Positions 45,543 to 58,635 of a DNA stretch of 64,000 nt are shown here, piece by piece. Both the position numbers and the translations under genes were made by a program. This stretch comes from Plantago ovata. Taxonomy: Eukaryota > Streptophyta > Magnoliopsida > Lamiales > Plantaginaceae. The notes beneath the pieces are model-generated. The model was given only the letters and a program-made list of their open reading frames with translations. It was not told the origin of the DNA and ran no database searches. Positions within the stretch are counted from its first letter, which is position 1; each line of letters opens with the position of its first letter. Location: assembly GCA_028274465.1 (NCBI GenBank), contig CM051455.1, positions 131,040,096 through 131,104,095 of the forward strand, read 5' to 3'.

Positions 45543-47270
45543 ATATATATAATGATCCATCATCTATTCAAATAAATTCCACTTATCAACCAACCATATG
45601 GTGTGTGACAGTGAGTAAAGAAGAGACCAATCCAACTTTGTCCTTTGCCTTTGTTTCACCACCACAAGTATAGATCTTGAATCCAACTTCCTTGATTTAA
45701 AAAAAAGATTAGTTTATCACTAGAACTTTGTGGTTATTTAATAATAATCACCTCGTTTCCATATCAAATGATCACTTAATCACTAATGCCATTTTAACTT
45801 GTTTGGGTAAAAAACTTGCAATATGTGAAATTCGAATGTCCGATAAAGGCAACCATCTCCATCGGCTTCCGGGGGTGGCCAGTGTGGCTTTCTCAATAGT
45901 ACTTTTAGAGGAGCCTCATCAACTACGGAGTCTATGGCTTTCACAGGGCCCTTCTTTTGTTATTGTTATATTGCTAAAATGATTTCCAACTTTGAAAAAG
46001 GATTATCCTAAATGATAGGGGATGGGTAGAGGATATACCGTTTTTAAATTACATTCTGGATATTTTTTTTTTAACATTTTCTTGTTTTGAGAATTTCATC
46101 TAATTTGTTCCACTTTTTGACTTTTTCCCGATCATATCCCAATTTGTTATTCACTTGATGTATATGTGCTACTCGAACTCGACTTGTATCCATTGCATCA
46201 AGCGTTGATATAGCCACATGTACTTTAATTTCAGTTTATATGATACAGTTAGTATGCAGTATGTTTATGTTTTAAAAAAAACATATTGTGTTTTCACTTT
46301 CCTTATATTCCATGCGGATTCAGGATTTGAAATTATTACATATATAAAGTTTGGTTCGGAGGGGCCAAATTCTAAAAAATCGAGAATATTATGTAATTTT
46401 TTTAATTTTTTTTTTAGGAGGACGAACACCCCAAAATGCTCGCCCCTCGCTCATCCTCCTCCATAGACAGGAAAATTTCACTCCTTTTACAACTGAGGAA
46501 ATAGTCAGTAGTACTTGTTTATCAGCACTTGCCTTGAACACAATTTTTGGTGGACATGGAATAAAGTGAACAAATGATTCTTTAGAAAGTAGTATGCCAC
46601 CATGGACCAATAAATGTGGAAAGGCGATGTCATGACCTAGAAATGTTAAAGGCCCTTCCATCAAGAAACATATATAACAATAAAAAAATTAAAAATAATA
46701 ATGCATTTGTCTTTATGTTTTGAGGATGGATAAAGGCAGAATATGCTTATGGTTTAGTGGAATGCACAATCAGATTAGGACATTTAATATAATCATCTTA
46801 GCCAAATTGTTTGTCCTAATTGACTGGATTAATCAAACCAATTGGGCTTAAGCTGTCCCAGGATCAGGAATTGATGGGTTATATTGCTCAATGAAGCTTT
46901 AATTTGCACTTGCATGCATTGATCACGTTATAGCAAACACGTGACATCCTGATTACAGAGTGTCAATGCAGTTAACCAATAACAAATCATTTGGACTGCT
47001 GATTGGTATGTCCTAGGTAGATGGAGAAATAATCATTGTACCAGTGTGGTCCTTGGTTGTTGACTCTGTTACCATGGAAATGGAAATGGAAAGATTATAC
47101 TATATAATGATTTAATTGGAGAAAACCATCACTTGATGATGAACATAAAGGATTGTGGACATATATATACACAGATGATTCAAATGAACTAGACTTATAG
47201 TCACTTTTGAGACTATGTATTGAGATTTTGCAATCTAAATAATGTGCCATGCATTGTATGTAAACAGATT
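45543..47270. other. Intergenic DNA without recognised genes
   Basis: The frames at 45728-45982 and 46218-46466 (+) have no domain. A stretch at 46320-46450 (GGAGGGGCCAAATTCT..GAGGACGAACACCCC) looks like a common dispersed plant repeat. Nothing else supportable. Confidence 0.4.
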
Positions 47271-47278
47271 TGTCTCTC

Positions 47279-48304
47279 TCAGCCTTGAAATCTTGGTGAT
47301 TGAATGCAGAAAGCTGAACCATAACCTCCGATATTAAGCAAGTACCGACTCTTCAGGGCAAGATTATGCGGATATGCCACTAGGGAATGGCCTGAAGTCG
47401 AGTTATACAGCATTGAAGCTCTATCGTTGTTCTGGTTCCAGTCCATTACAATGTTCGACGTGTGATCTGCTTGTTTCTGCAATAACATGAGGTCATTAGA
47501 TTCATCTGAAAGAGGGCGTTCGCCACTGTCAACTCGTGAAATGTCGTTGAGATGGATGTCGTGAATGCTCGGTCTCCTTTTGTCCTTGCCTCCAGAAAGC
47601 TGCCGGAGATAGTATTTCTGAGCATGGCTTGCTACTTGTGTTGGCGTTTTGGTTATCACGAAATGTCGAGAGATGTTCCTCCAGTCACCTTTACCGTATT
47701 TTTGAAGCCCGAGAAGAAAACGCCTGCACAAAATGTCCCAAAACAGTAGCATTTTTTGAAGATCGAACTGAATCAACGAGAACATGGAGAAGTTTGTATG
47801 GTTGCATCATTAAAACATTCGAAACGTTTTCTTCCCTTCTTCGTAAATGTACTGGAATGTTAGTATATCAAACACATTTTTTTAAGGAATAAACTACGAA
47901 AGTAGCTAAAGAACACGAACGTACCTATGTTCATCTTCTGTCCACGGAACGCCTTTCCTCCGTTCATGATCACAACTCCTGCCCCTCTTCTTATACACGT
48001 CAAAACCGTTCTGATCTTCTGATTCCAGTGTGAATGGAGAAGCCAAGTAACCTGGAATTGGAACCAAACCTGCCTCTATATTACAGACATCGGCCTCTAA
48101 CTCTCTGTATTGATTGATCACATCATACACCGTCTTGCCAGGGATCAAGTCTGCCACCATGTACCATCTGTTCGGAATCTTCTCATCGAACATTGCAAGA
48201 GCACTCTCGAACATCTTGTTCTCTTCCTCAGTCCATATTGTGCTTTCACCCTGGTTTAAACCTGTCCAACTTGCATCTGGTGAAGTTGGAAACAACGTCT
48301 CCAT
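47279..48304 (-). CDS. DIVARICATA-like MYB transcription factor
   Basis: Two exons on the minus strand: 48304-47925 and 47723-47279, joined as ..TEDEH/R/RFLLGL.. with GT/AG. The product has 274 residues. The first SANT/MYB repeat (about 20-70, [18 protein letters not shown].., [15 protein letters not shown]) is of the type seen in DIVARICATA/RADIALIS proteins. The second ([20 protein letters not shown] and GDWRNISR) ends in the diagnostic SHAQKYY motif and is followed by [15 protein letters not shown], a conserved block of this family. Such nuclear factors bind I-box-like DNA sites and act in organ asymmetry, stress and other programmes; the role here is not known. Start chosen at METLFP; an in-frame ATG lies 23 codons upstream and is less likely. 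Confidence 0.9.
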
Positions 48305-48373
48305 AACGAAAACTGTATGAAAGGTTCTATATGCACTCTGGAAATTCAGCGAACGTATAAATAATGGGTGCAC

Positions 48374-49520
48374 CGAGCACAGATAGTAAGCTCTACGACG
48401 ACTGTGATACGAAAAGTGATAAAATCAGAATAATTTACTGGGAGAATCAGACTGGTTGTTTATCTTTTTAGCATATATTGTAGAATCTAAAAGACTTAAC
48501 CTTTTCAGAATCTTTGAAATATATAAGCCAATCCCAGATCAAGATTTTGCAAGATAGATGCAGCAAGTAGGAGGAGAATTCTACTGAAGCAATCACTTTA
48601 TAGAAGATTTTGTTTTAGCAACTTTCTGAAGTGAGGCTGAATCTAGCTTAACTAGTAGTACTAGGCTAAGGAAAGAATTTGAAGTGTGGAAATAATAAAT
48701 ATTACAGACAGTCAGTTTTGATGTTGAGGCTCATGGCTGTGGATGAAACCAAAGGATTTTAAGATTAGGAAGAGGAACAGAGACATGTGCAAGCAAAAGG
48801 TTGAACTTTACTAGCTACTAAGTGATATGTACTAGTGTATAGCTAGCTTGGAGTTGATGGTGAATGGTGTGTTTCTCTTAATATAGTTGATTGAAACTTT
48901 TAAAGTTTGGTGTGGCTGCTACTAATAAGTGTTGGCTGAGCAATCTCTGCAACTTTTTTGCATCAGCAAAATTATCAACAAGTTTAAAGAAACATAAAGA
49001 AGTTGCAATGTTATCAAGCTACTTTATATATGTACTCTATCTATCACAGTATGTTCATAAAGAATGAATTTGTACATTGAATATAAAAGCTACTCCACAT
49101 CCCAATAACTTGTGTCATTTGGCACATGAAATAAGAAGTGTATTAAAAGTTACTGTAACCCATAACCCTGCATGCATAATGTAATGCAAGGCGCGTGGAG
49201 ACACAGACTGTTTGGTACTCATTTTAGAAGAAGGATCCCTTTCATTTTTAAATTAGTAATTATATATGGCTCTAATTTGAAAAGTCCACTTTTTCGGTAT
49301 TAGTCACTATTTTATCTTCCCAATTTAATCACCTATCTTCCCATTTTGAGCCTTCATTTTACTCCCTCAAAATTAGTCACTATTCACCTTAGTTCTATCC
49401 TTAAATTAGCGTTCTTTAGTTGAGTACCGAACAGTCTGCATGTGGATACGTTTTGTAATCAAGTTTTACATAAGTTTCTAAGGGATAAAATAATTAATGT
49501 TATATCTCATTTAAAATCAC
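48374..49520. other. Upstream region of the MYB gene and spacer
   Basis: No coding feature seen. AT-rich with several A-runs; probably promoter and 5' untranslated DNA of the MYB gene. Confidence 0.35.
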
Positions 49521-49525
49521 AAGAA

Positions 49526-49598
49526 GCGCCTGTAGCTCAGTGGATAGAGCGTCTGTTTCCTAAGCAGAAAGTCGTAGGTTCGACCCCTACCTGGCGCG
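49526..49598 (+). tRNA. tRNA-Arg (anticodon CCU)
   Basis: A 73-base cloverleaf. Acceptor GCGCCTG pairs with CTGGCGC (one U-U mismatch). D arm GCTC/GAGC, anticodon stem TCTGT/GCAGA around loop TTCCTAA (anticodon CCT), T arm GTAGG/CCTAC around TTCGACC, discriminator G. Box A TAGCTCAGTGG and box B GGTTCGACCCC are intact. No intron and no encoded CCA, as usual for nuclear genes. Confidence 0.95.
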
Positions 49599-49605
49599 TT
49601 CCTTC

Positions 49606-49613
49606 TTTTTTTT
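49606..49613 (+). terminator. RNA polymerase III terminator (T8)
   Basis: A run of eight T, eight bases after the tRNA-Arg gene. Confidence 0.85.
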
Positions 49614-50690
49614 CCTTTTTAGTGTTGTATGTTCTCTCGTTTTATCACATAACTTCTTGAACAATCTCCCTGATAAAATGGTGGCCTACGGGCTTCTTCC
49701 AACGACCAGCTTACAACCTGTAATAATTGTTCTGTTCCTCAATCACATTTTGCTGAGGTGATCAGGGTGAGAAAGTCATACACCATTCTGGTTGATGGTG
49801 TCTTGGGCCTCAAACAAGGTGGTGGGCTAGATCGTGATCTTTGGCTAGTTTGAGACTCACTGGTTCATGGAACCAAGGAGAAAGAAGCTAATTAAGCAGC
49901 AGAGGAGTGTCTATTATTTTCACTTGACCAGTCTGTAGATCCCGCATATATACAAACGATTTGTTAAAACGCAAATGAAGAGCAAGTCAACTTCCAACTA
50001 AATGTTTGTTACTAGTGCTTTACTTGCTTATACTATGTCCGTTGTGCAGTGCTACACACCTCAAGGAAGTAGAAATTAACGCAGTGGTAAATATGTTAGC
50101 TAAACCGTGCAGTGGTAAATATGTTAGCTGTTCATGACTAGATAATCTACCAGTAAACTCAAATGTGGGGCAGTTATTAGTTTAAGGCGTTTGCCCTGCC
50201 TGGCTTAGGTCTTTTCTGCAAGGTCAGATAAAGCAGCTACCACTTCGCGCCATGTTTCTCAGGCCATTGATGACTTAAGAATTTGCACAGTATTCTGCTC
50301 AAATTGATCAAACGAAAGCCCTAGTCAATGAAACTAATTGTCTACCTGCAGGTTGCGTTTAGGCTACGACTGTCCTATTTCGTTATGGTTTACATAAGCC
50401 AACTGCAGAATCAACCAAACAGGTAGCTTAGCTCATTTTTGTTGGAAATTTTTTAGGTAGCCTGCCTTATAATTCTACGTACAAATCAAATGATAACGTA
50501 ACGAAACAGCTGTATAACTTGATGGTAACAACTAACAATGGATATCCATTCACAATATCTTTCACCTCATGAGTCATGAGTATTGGTAGAGCATATTGTA
50601 ATCACAATTGACAGCATTTAAAACAAAGTTGTGATGCATAAAACCGAAAAGAATATCTGAGAAAAGAACCTGTAGCTTGTTAGGACTCAA
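49614..50690. other. Spacer between tRNA and Myb/SANT gene
   Basis: No gene recognised. A short local duplication, GCAGTGGTAAATATGTTAGCT, occurs at about 50081 and 50110. Confidence 0.4.
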
Positions 50691-51766
50691 CTACAGCAAA
50701 GGCAGAGGTGGTCCAACAGTCTGCAGCCTCTCCAACCACGCGATCCTCGTACTGGACTTCTTCAAGTTGAGGAATATTTCGCGATATTCCTTCTTCAAGA
50801 AAACATCTAGCGCAAAGAGGTACAGTTCACCCCCTTGCTCAAGTTCTTCGACTGAATCTAAGCACTTGATGCATTCCTCAATGCTGTAGCAGAGTTTGGG
50901 CGGTGGAGATTGAACAGTGATAACACTTCTAGATTCTACTGCATCATAACACCGTTCAGGGTTGCTATAAGGCCTTGCACCATCAGGCAGTTCTAAAGGA
51001 GAAACTGTACAATACTGGTGCTTTCTAGGATGCGCGGGATCACCGATTTCAGTTCCGTTATTTTCATTCTTCCTACGACGAGGAGTAGTCGTAGTAGTAG
51101 GCTCTCCCTCGGTCACCCACTTGGTATTCTTTCTAGGTTGTCTTTCTGTTTGTTCAGAATCTACAGTACCAGCAAACACAATGTCCAACTTGTCAGCAAA
51201 CTGGAGTTCCTTTAGTCGAAATGTTGCAGCCTCTGGATGTTCCTGTATCATTGTTGCAACGAATAATTAGGCCAATACCCCAAAAGTTCTGTAGATCACA
51301 TGAAATATAATGAAACTAGAAGCATACAATAGATAAAATGAAACTAATCTAAGAAGCATATGAAAAATAAGCAGTTACTTGACATGCCTGTAGATCACAT
51401 GATGGAAACAGACATATATACCTTGAGATACTCATCCCATTCTTGATCAGTCGCGCCAAATGTTCGAGTATTGGGGTCCCATTTCATCCTTTCAGTAGTG
51501 ACAAGTTTATGCCAGATGGTCCAATGCTTCTTGGTGATATCCCAGTGATTCTTCAACTGAGTCTTGTCATAGTTCAGCCCTGTCATGGAGTGAAATGATT
51601 CGAGAACATTACTCCAGCCTTCTCGAGTTAAATGCGTACCAGGTCTATTTCCCATTGATGTCTGCTCAAGACACAAATCAACAAACAACTCATGGTTGTC
51701 TGATGTCCAATTGGCCTTTACTTGATTAAGCTTCTCCTTGCTAGATTTCCTCTCCTTACTCCCCAT
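50691..51766 (-). CDS. Myb/SANT-like DNA-binding domain protein (L10-interacting MYB-like)
   Basis: Two exons on the minus strand: 51766-51422 and 51242-50691, phase 0 join ..DEYLK/EHPEAATFR.. with GT/AG. The product is 298 residues. The N-terminal domain (about 18-115) with ANWTSDNHELFVDLCLEQ, GWSNVLESFH, KTQLKNHWDITKKHW and DPNTRTFGATDQEWDEYLK is the Myb/SANT-like domain shared by plant LIMYB-type proteins and by proteins derived from Harbinger transposons. The middle is charged and Thr-rich (EGEPTTTTTPRRRKN), and the C-terminus (about 245-298, YSIEECIKCLDSVEELEQG..) is helical and conserved in this family. Likely nuclear. Function unknown; LIMYB proteins act in immune and translational regulation, which cannot be assumed here. 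Confidence 0.85.
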
Positions 51767-53065
51767 ACGTATGGTACGAATCTACATGAACACCAGTCGA
51801 GCTATAACTTGCATTGATTCAAAATACGGGCTTCTAGTCGTATCAACTTTTGATCAAACAAAAATAAAAAGTCGAAAACTACATGTCAACTCTATATGTT
51901 TACCACCTTGTTTCGAACACACTTGCAAACACGTCGAGAAAACATCATTTCGCAACAAATCATCATCTTAAAACCGCAAAACAATTCGAGAAAACATTAC
52001 CAGAAGAAAGATTCCAGTTCTGTATAATTCACTTATATATAAACCATTTTTTACATTGGTGGCAAAGCTAAATTTCATTAATTAAGCCACAAGAACCGAA
52101 ATTCGAGTTGCATTATTGCCAATTACACCATAAACTAATCTATAAGAAACGAAACTAAAATTTCAAAGTCTCATAAAAATGTAAGGAAAAAAAAAAGAAC
52201 TGACAGATTCATTCTAGTAAAATTCCAATCTAACATATGAACGCAATTTCAAAATCTAACAGAACAAATAGATATAAACATAATTACGAAACAGTAAGCG
52301 ATTAAAATTGATTAGAGAAAAGTCAAAGATTGAAAGGATTACAAATTACCAGATGAAAGAAATGTTTTGTTTCCTTCACATTCCGAAGGGTTTTCGGTTA
52401 CGATTATGGGACAAGTGCTTTTTGAGCTTATAGCTTTTGATCATCAGCTTCTGAGAAGTGACAAAACGCAAATTATTACACTGCTTAAAGTTTCTTGGGC
52501 TTATTTTATCTTACCCTAGAAGGCCCAATTGATTTAATGTCCATCTATGGTTTAAAATCTCAACCAGACGGACCTGAAACCACAAATTAATTATAAATTA
52601 CATCATAAAATTATAATATAATTATATTATATCACGGAAAAAATTAAGTACACTTACTATGAAATTTATTATATATTAATATTAATCATATGTAATTTAG
52701 AAATAATTTATGGTTATTTCCCTTTTAAAGACTCCTTATGAGAATTAAAATGGAATGTAGGGAGTACAGCTTAAACACCGATATGGATATCTGTAGTGGC
52801 AAAAAATAGTCCTCACCATGATTTAACAAAATACATAAAGTTTAAACTAAAGGCGAGACCTGCCCTGGAGTCCCGAATTAAGGTCAAGTTTGTTGACCCC
52901 ACAAGTAATTCGGAAGTCCCAAATACAACATTTGAAGCTTAGTGCAAAATCGAACCAAATTCTCTCTAGAGGCCTAAACTTTATTTATAAGATTTTGGTC
53001 TAATTTCAGTCTTTATATGGAACTCTGGAGTTCAAATGGTGACATGGGAGCTTTAGTACTCCTCC
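51767..53065. other. Upstream region and spacer, with Stowaway-type relic
   Basis: No gene recognised. 52580-52768 ends AATGTAGGGAGTA and is AT-rich like the MITE relics. The remainder is probably promoter of the Myb/SANT gene. Confidence 0.4.
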
Positions 53066-53078
53066 TTATCAAAGGCCT

Positions 53079-53560
53079 TTGCTGATTCAAAATCCGACAA
53101 ATGTCACCTTTGGCTTCGTGACTCAGCCAAGTCAAGAGGGGTCAAATGCGTTTCAGGGACCAATGAGCCCAAGTCGCAGTCCACCCGACCAGAGCGGGAG
53201 GAGCGACATGGAGCGAGAGCGCGCGCGATCTGCACCCAGAGATTCCGATGGCTCAGATATTTCCAATGCCAAGTCCCAACGCCCTTCCCCAAGTCAACCT
53301 AGATCCAGTATATTTCATCAATTGGAAAGGAATTTGGGAGGGTTGCGATTTCAGATCCACTCGTAGCACCGACAGTATCCTAGCCGCGCCGGGAAGGAAA
53401 ACAGCCAGAATCCAGCAGCTCGCCACTGCCGCAACAACCATCAAGCCCAGATCCAGAGTCTATCACATCTCATCCTCCAGTAGCAATTCAGGTCTTGGAA
53501 GGGTTGCGACGCTCCAGCCCAGCTCAAAATAGGTGGACGATGCATCCTTTCTTCGCCGAG
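53079..53560 (+). pseudogene. LINE ORF1-like remnant
   Basis: Arg/Ser/Pro-rich frames (MERERARSAPRDSDGSDIS..) run in pieces before ORF2. No zinc knuckle or RNA-binding fold is recognisable, so this is assigned only by position. It is probably 5'-truncated and frameshifted. Confidence 0.35.
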
Positions 53561-53782
53561 CCAATTCTGTTTTAGATGCCTTACAATTTGCAGGAAGTCA
53601 AATTCCGCTACCAATTCGCAGAAGAGATCGTATTTCATGGGAGGGAGACTTGTCATTCCTTGACTATAGCTCCAGTCGGGATTGGTGCCCCCAAGTGTTC
53701 GAACCCCGTACCCATTCGAAGCGACAGCGAATTGAGGAAGGATCTCAAGTTCGAGGAGATATGGAACCCACTGATCGATCGG

Positions 53783-56700
53783 ATGTCGACCAAAATACTG
53801 GTATGGAATGCTAGAGGGGCGAAGAAGCCCACTTTCAAAGCCCAGATGTGGGAGTTTATCCGGTTGTATAACCCGATCTTCTTTGCTATCTTTGATATGC
53901 GGGTGTCCACGGATGAGATGAAGAAGATAATCAAGGAGTTCAAATTCCCAAACAAGAAGCTTGTTTCTGCTAGGGGCCAAGTTGGGGGCTTTGCGTTCTT
54001 ATGGAATGAAAGGCGTGTTGAAGTGATCACGGATTCTGAAGAGGAGAGGGTATTTACTTTTAAGCTCCGGTTTCAAGGGATCCCAGGCTCTCTCACTACC
54101 ACTACACTGTACAACTATCCACAGACTCATCTGCAACCTCAGGTATGGCAACAACTCACAACTTTAAGTAATGCTATTTCTGGACCCTGGCTTGTTGCTG
54201 GGGATTTTAATAATTTTCTTTTGGCTGAAGAAAATTTGGGGGGCCGAGGAGTTAATTGGAATAAGGTCAATTCTTTCCGAAATTGTGTTAATCAATGTGA
54301 GTTGTTTGATTTTGGGGGCTTCTGGACCTTTGTTTACTTGGCTTTCCAAAAATTTTGAGAATCATTTTGTCACTGAACGGCTATATAGAGCACTAGGGAA
54401 TAATGATTTGTTGAGGTTTGCTCCTAGGATAGCTGTTAGGAATGTTGTTGCATCAGCTTCTGATCACACTGCCACTCTCATTGATTTAAATTTAAAAGTT
54501 CAAAAGCCGCCAAGATTTTTTTGTTTTGAAAATGGGTGGACTCAATTGGAAAGCTTTAATCAGAATATGTCTACTTTTTTGCAAACTTATAATTGTCCAT
54601 CTTCCACCACTGGTTTACATAATGCTATCCTGGCTCTTGGTAGAATTGCTAGAACCTGGCCGGTTACTACCTTAAAGGCAGTAGATGATGAAATAGATAA
54701 GTGTCATGTGTTGCTGGAAAATATTTATCAAAAAATTCCAACTGATTTTGTGCTTTATGGGGTTGTGTATAGTAATTTGATTAAGTATATTGAGAGACTC
54801 AGGCTTCAGAGGCACAATTATTGGTTTCAAAGGGCTAAGCAAACTTGGATAAGTCAGGGAGATGCTAATACAAGATACTTCCATGCCTTTGCTACTCAAA
54901 GACAGAGAAGTAACTTTGTACATGGCATTCAGAACCACAGTGGTACTTGGGTTACACAAATGGATGACATTCTTGAGTGCTTTAGAGCTTTCTATCAATC
55001 CACTAGTGTTTCTCCCCTATTGGATCACTTGTCTGTTCCAACCTTGTCTAGTCAAGATTGTTTTAGTCTTTTAAAACCAATTTCTGATGATGAGATCTGA
55101 AATGCAGTCAAGTCCATTGGTGGTCAAAAAGCCCCAGGACCTGATGGCATCACAGCTCATTTTTTTCACACCTATTGGTCAGAGGTTAAACATAAAGTTA
55201 TTCCTATGGTTAAGGAGTTTTTCTACACTGGCCATCTGGATCAGAGAATAAATCACACTCACTTAGTGGTGCTGCCAAAAAGGGAGGAACCCAGCTGGCC
55301 TAGCCATTTTAGGCCCATTCGTTTATGTAATGTCTCTTACAAGATTATTACCAAACTAATGGTCCATAGAATTAGGCCTTTCTTAGGCAAGTTAATTTCT
55401 CCCTTTTAGAATGCTTTTGTGCCTCAAAGATGTATAGGGGATAACATTATGATTGCTCATGAATTAATCCATACTTTACTTAGAAGGAAAACAGGTAGAC
55501 ATCATTACATGGCTCTTAAGCTGGATATTGCTAATGCATATGATAGGTTGGAGTGGTCCTTCCTTCAGCATGTTTTAGGAAAATTTGGCTTCCCTCCTTT
55601 ATGGATTCATAGAATCATGCAGTGTGTGTCTACCTGTAGCTTTCAAGTTAAAGTTAATGGATATGTGTCTTCTCCTTGGCATCCTAAAAGAGGGCTCAGG
55701 CAGGGGGATCCCTTGTCTCCCTATCTTTTTATTTTATCTCAAGAGATGCTGATTCATGACATTATCCTTAAAACAAATGAAAAGGCCTTAGGAAGTCTTC
55801 TTGCACATCCAAGAGCACCTAGTATTCCAATTTTGTGTTTTGCAGATGACTGCATGGTTTTCTGTAAAACTGACACTACTTCCATTAATACTCTTTTAAG
55901 ATGCCTTAGGGATTATGAGCAAATGATTGGCCAGAGTGTGTGTTGGGAAAAATCTAGGGTGATCTTTTCTCCAAACACACCTCCTCCTAGACAGGAAGCT
56001 CTTCTGTCTACCCTAGGAGTTTCTTTGAACCAGGCTCAGGACAAGTACCTTGGGATACCTTTTATCTTTGGACATAACAAGAGACAATTTTTTGAGGGTA
56101 TGATAGATAGGGTTTTGGGAAGAATTGATATGTGGTATAGTAAATTCTTGTCATATGTTCGTAGATTAGTTTTGATCCAAAGTGTCACCTCAGCTATGCC
56201 AAGTTACTACATGTCTGTACTTCCTCTTCCAATGTCTGTCATTGATAGAATTAATTCTATCAATATGAATTTTCTTTGGAGTCCAACCAAAAATCATAAA
56301 TGTCCTCCAAAGGTCAGTTGGTCCCTTAGTTTGTACCCCTAAGGCTAAAGGATGTTTAGGCATTAGGAACTTGTCTTTCTTAAATAAAGCTTTTTTGTTT
56401 AAATTATTGTGGAAATTAGTAACTAATCATTCTTCCTTATGGGCAACCTTATACAAACAGGAGTACTTTAGTCAAACTGATATTTGGCATGCTCCTTGCT
56501 CTGGGGGTGTTAGTTGGCTTTGGAGAGGATTAATGAATCTTAGGCCTTTGTTTCAACAAAACTTGGCATGGGGGGTAGGTACTGGTGATAAAATTCAGTT
56601 TTGGCAGCATATTTGGTGTATGTTTGTACCTCTTGCTCAGTTGGTGCCAGTAATTCCGCCTGGTACAGAAAGGTTAATGGTCAGTCATTTCATCAATGCA

Positions 56701-57828
56701 AATAGGCAATGGGATACTTCAATGCTACAACTTTTCATGCCTCAAGAGTTAGTTGACAGAATTCAAGGTGTCCTTTTATCTTTTTTGCCTCAGGAAGATA
56801 TCATTTTTTTCTTTGGGGGGGGGGGGAGGGGTAATTTTAATGGAGTCTTCTCAGTTAGAAGTGCTTATCACACTTTGTTCAATGATAGTTTGGTTAGGCC
56901 AGCTTGGCCCTGGGCCTGGATTTGGAAAATGCATGTGTTACCAAGACAAAAAAATTTCACTTGGCTTTTGCTTCATGATAGATTGCTCACTCGTGCTAGA
57001 ATGTTTAGATTTAATATGATTGCTAATCGTATATGTCTTTTTTGTAAGCAAGAACCTGAAACTAGTATTCATCTTTTTCTCCTTTGTCCAGCTTTTCATT
57101 GGTTTAGAAATTGTTTTTTCCCACCAGGTCAGTTGCACACATTCACAAGCCTTGGTCATTTGCTGTTTCATTTTCCAATAAACTCATCTTTTCAGATTCA
57201 AATAGTGCTTGGATGTTGGACTATTTGGAAGTTTAGAAATAAGGCAATTTTCACTGGGGACACTTTCACCCAGCAAGGCATGCTTACCCTTGCTAAGTCT
57301 CAATTTTTAAACCATCCTACAGTGAAGGAGTCTGTTAAAATGCCTACTCTTTGCCATTTTATTTCTCCTCCCCCGGGGGTTTACTGTTTGTTCACTGATG
57401 GTTCTGTCTTAGACAATGGGGATGCGGACATTGGATGTGTTTTGACTGATCCACAGGGCCATTTCCTACAAGGCATTGCCACATTTGTGGGCAAATGTGG
57501 CAACCATACAACAGAACTATGGGCTATTAAAGCCGGCTTAGTGGCTGCAAGAAATCTCAATATTTGCTCTATTCTCATCAAAACTGATTCTCAATATGCT
57601 CTCAATATCTTGTGCAGGAAGCTGGATCCTCCTCGACCAGCCTGGACACTTGTGACTGAAATCCGCCAGCTTATATCGAATTTTGGGACCATCTACATTC
57701 ACAACATCTATAGGGAGAAGAATACAGCTGCAGATCTCCTCTCTAAAGTTGCAAGCAGTAGATTTACGCATGACGTTGTAGCTCATCAGTCCGTTGTTGA
57801 TTCACACTTAGTAATAACATGGACTTGA
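53783..57828 (+). pseudogene. LINE ORF2: endonuclease, reverse transcriptase, zinc-binding region, RNase H
   Basis: Domains in order: apurinic-type endonuclease (KILVWNARGAKKP, GPWLVAGDFNN); reverse transcriptase (KAPGPDGITAHFF, HFRPIRLCNVSYKIITKLM, LKLDIANAYDRLEW, GLRQGDPLSPYLFIL, catalytic CFADDCMVF); zf-RVT (WIWKMHVLPRQKNFTWLLLH, CLFCKQEPETSIHLFLLC); RNase H (LFTDGSVLDNGDADIGCVL, TTELWAIKAGL, IKTDSQYAL, NTAADLLSKVASS). All catalytic residues are present. Breaks: an extra G in the G5 run at 54314-54318, TGA at 55098 (probably from TGG), TAG at 55408 (probably from CAG), and a frameshift near 56320. A long G tract at 56815-56829 lies in an open frame. Few breaks in 4 kb indicate fairly recent loss of function. 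Confidence 0.9.
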
Positions 57829-57970
57829 GACCTTTTGCCAGTTTGGCTTGAATCTTATTTTGTAATGGATATTTTCGGGTGACCACCCGACTTGTGGGGA
57901 CGGCCCCTGATCAAGCCCTGTATATAGCCTCTAAGCAGGAATAAAAAGCTACTTCGTAAAAAAAAAAAAG

Positions 57971-58635
57971 AACTCCTCTAGCCCCATCTCCATCATCTAG
58001 ACTCCTCTCCATGCTTTGGAATTTGGAGTATGCTTTTCACTCTTTGTTCACAAAGGAGTGCAAATCTCCGGGGACATTTGACCATCAACACCAAGGCCTC
58101 AAATGAAACTAATGGCTGGGGTTAGAAACCACATCAAGACGAAGGAACACGTCGAACCAAAGCAACCGAGGAGGATCAAACATAACATAAGTAGTTTAAA
58201 ATAATTTTTCTAACTATCTAAAGAGATAAATTAAGTTCAGTTCAGGTTTGCTTAGTTAAAATTTATATTTCAAATAAGTTAGTTCAGATTAATTATGTTC
58301 AGGTCAGTTCAGATTAATTCAATTCAGATATAAGTTCAGAGTTTTTCAGGTGTTTGTTTTTCTGGTGAAACAAACAGAGCCTGACTAGTACTTTGTTGTG
58401 GTTGTGGACTCGAAAATATATAGTATTTCGTCAAACTCTTAAAAACTGAACATGGCGAGAGCCGCATTGGCTTAATATTAGACATGGGATGAACTGAAAC
58501 TAAACAGTAATTACAAAGTTCCAAAAACAAAACCAATTAATGCAAACAGACAGTTAATACAGAATAAATATAAATTTAAAATTTTGGGGAAACTTTATAA
58601 CAAACTGAACAAATGCCCTAGCATCTAAAACGCCC
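57971..58635. other. Spacer with hAT-like MITE relic
   Basis: 58220-58395 carries TTCAGTTCAGG and AGTTCAGATTAATT words and ends AACAAACAGAGCCTGAC, whose complement starts CAGGCTCTGTTTG, a hAT-like end. 20206-20345 is a reverse-oriented relative. No gene. Confidence 0.45.

Larger units (their letters stand above)
53066..57970 (+). mobile_element. L1-type LINE, nearly full length ORF2, about 4.9 kb
   Basis: Plus strand. It contains an ORF1-like remnant (53079-53560), ORF2 (53783-57828), a short 3' untranslated region and an A-run at about 57958-57969. The 5' boundary is uncertain: ACTCCTC occurs both near 53059 and just after the A-run (57972), a weak candidate for a target duplication. Confidence 0.85.

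Noticed and set aside
53441-53980. 179-codon minus-strand frame opposite the LINE 5' part
   Set aside because: Overlaps the recognisable endonuclease on the plus strand and has no domain of its own.
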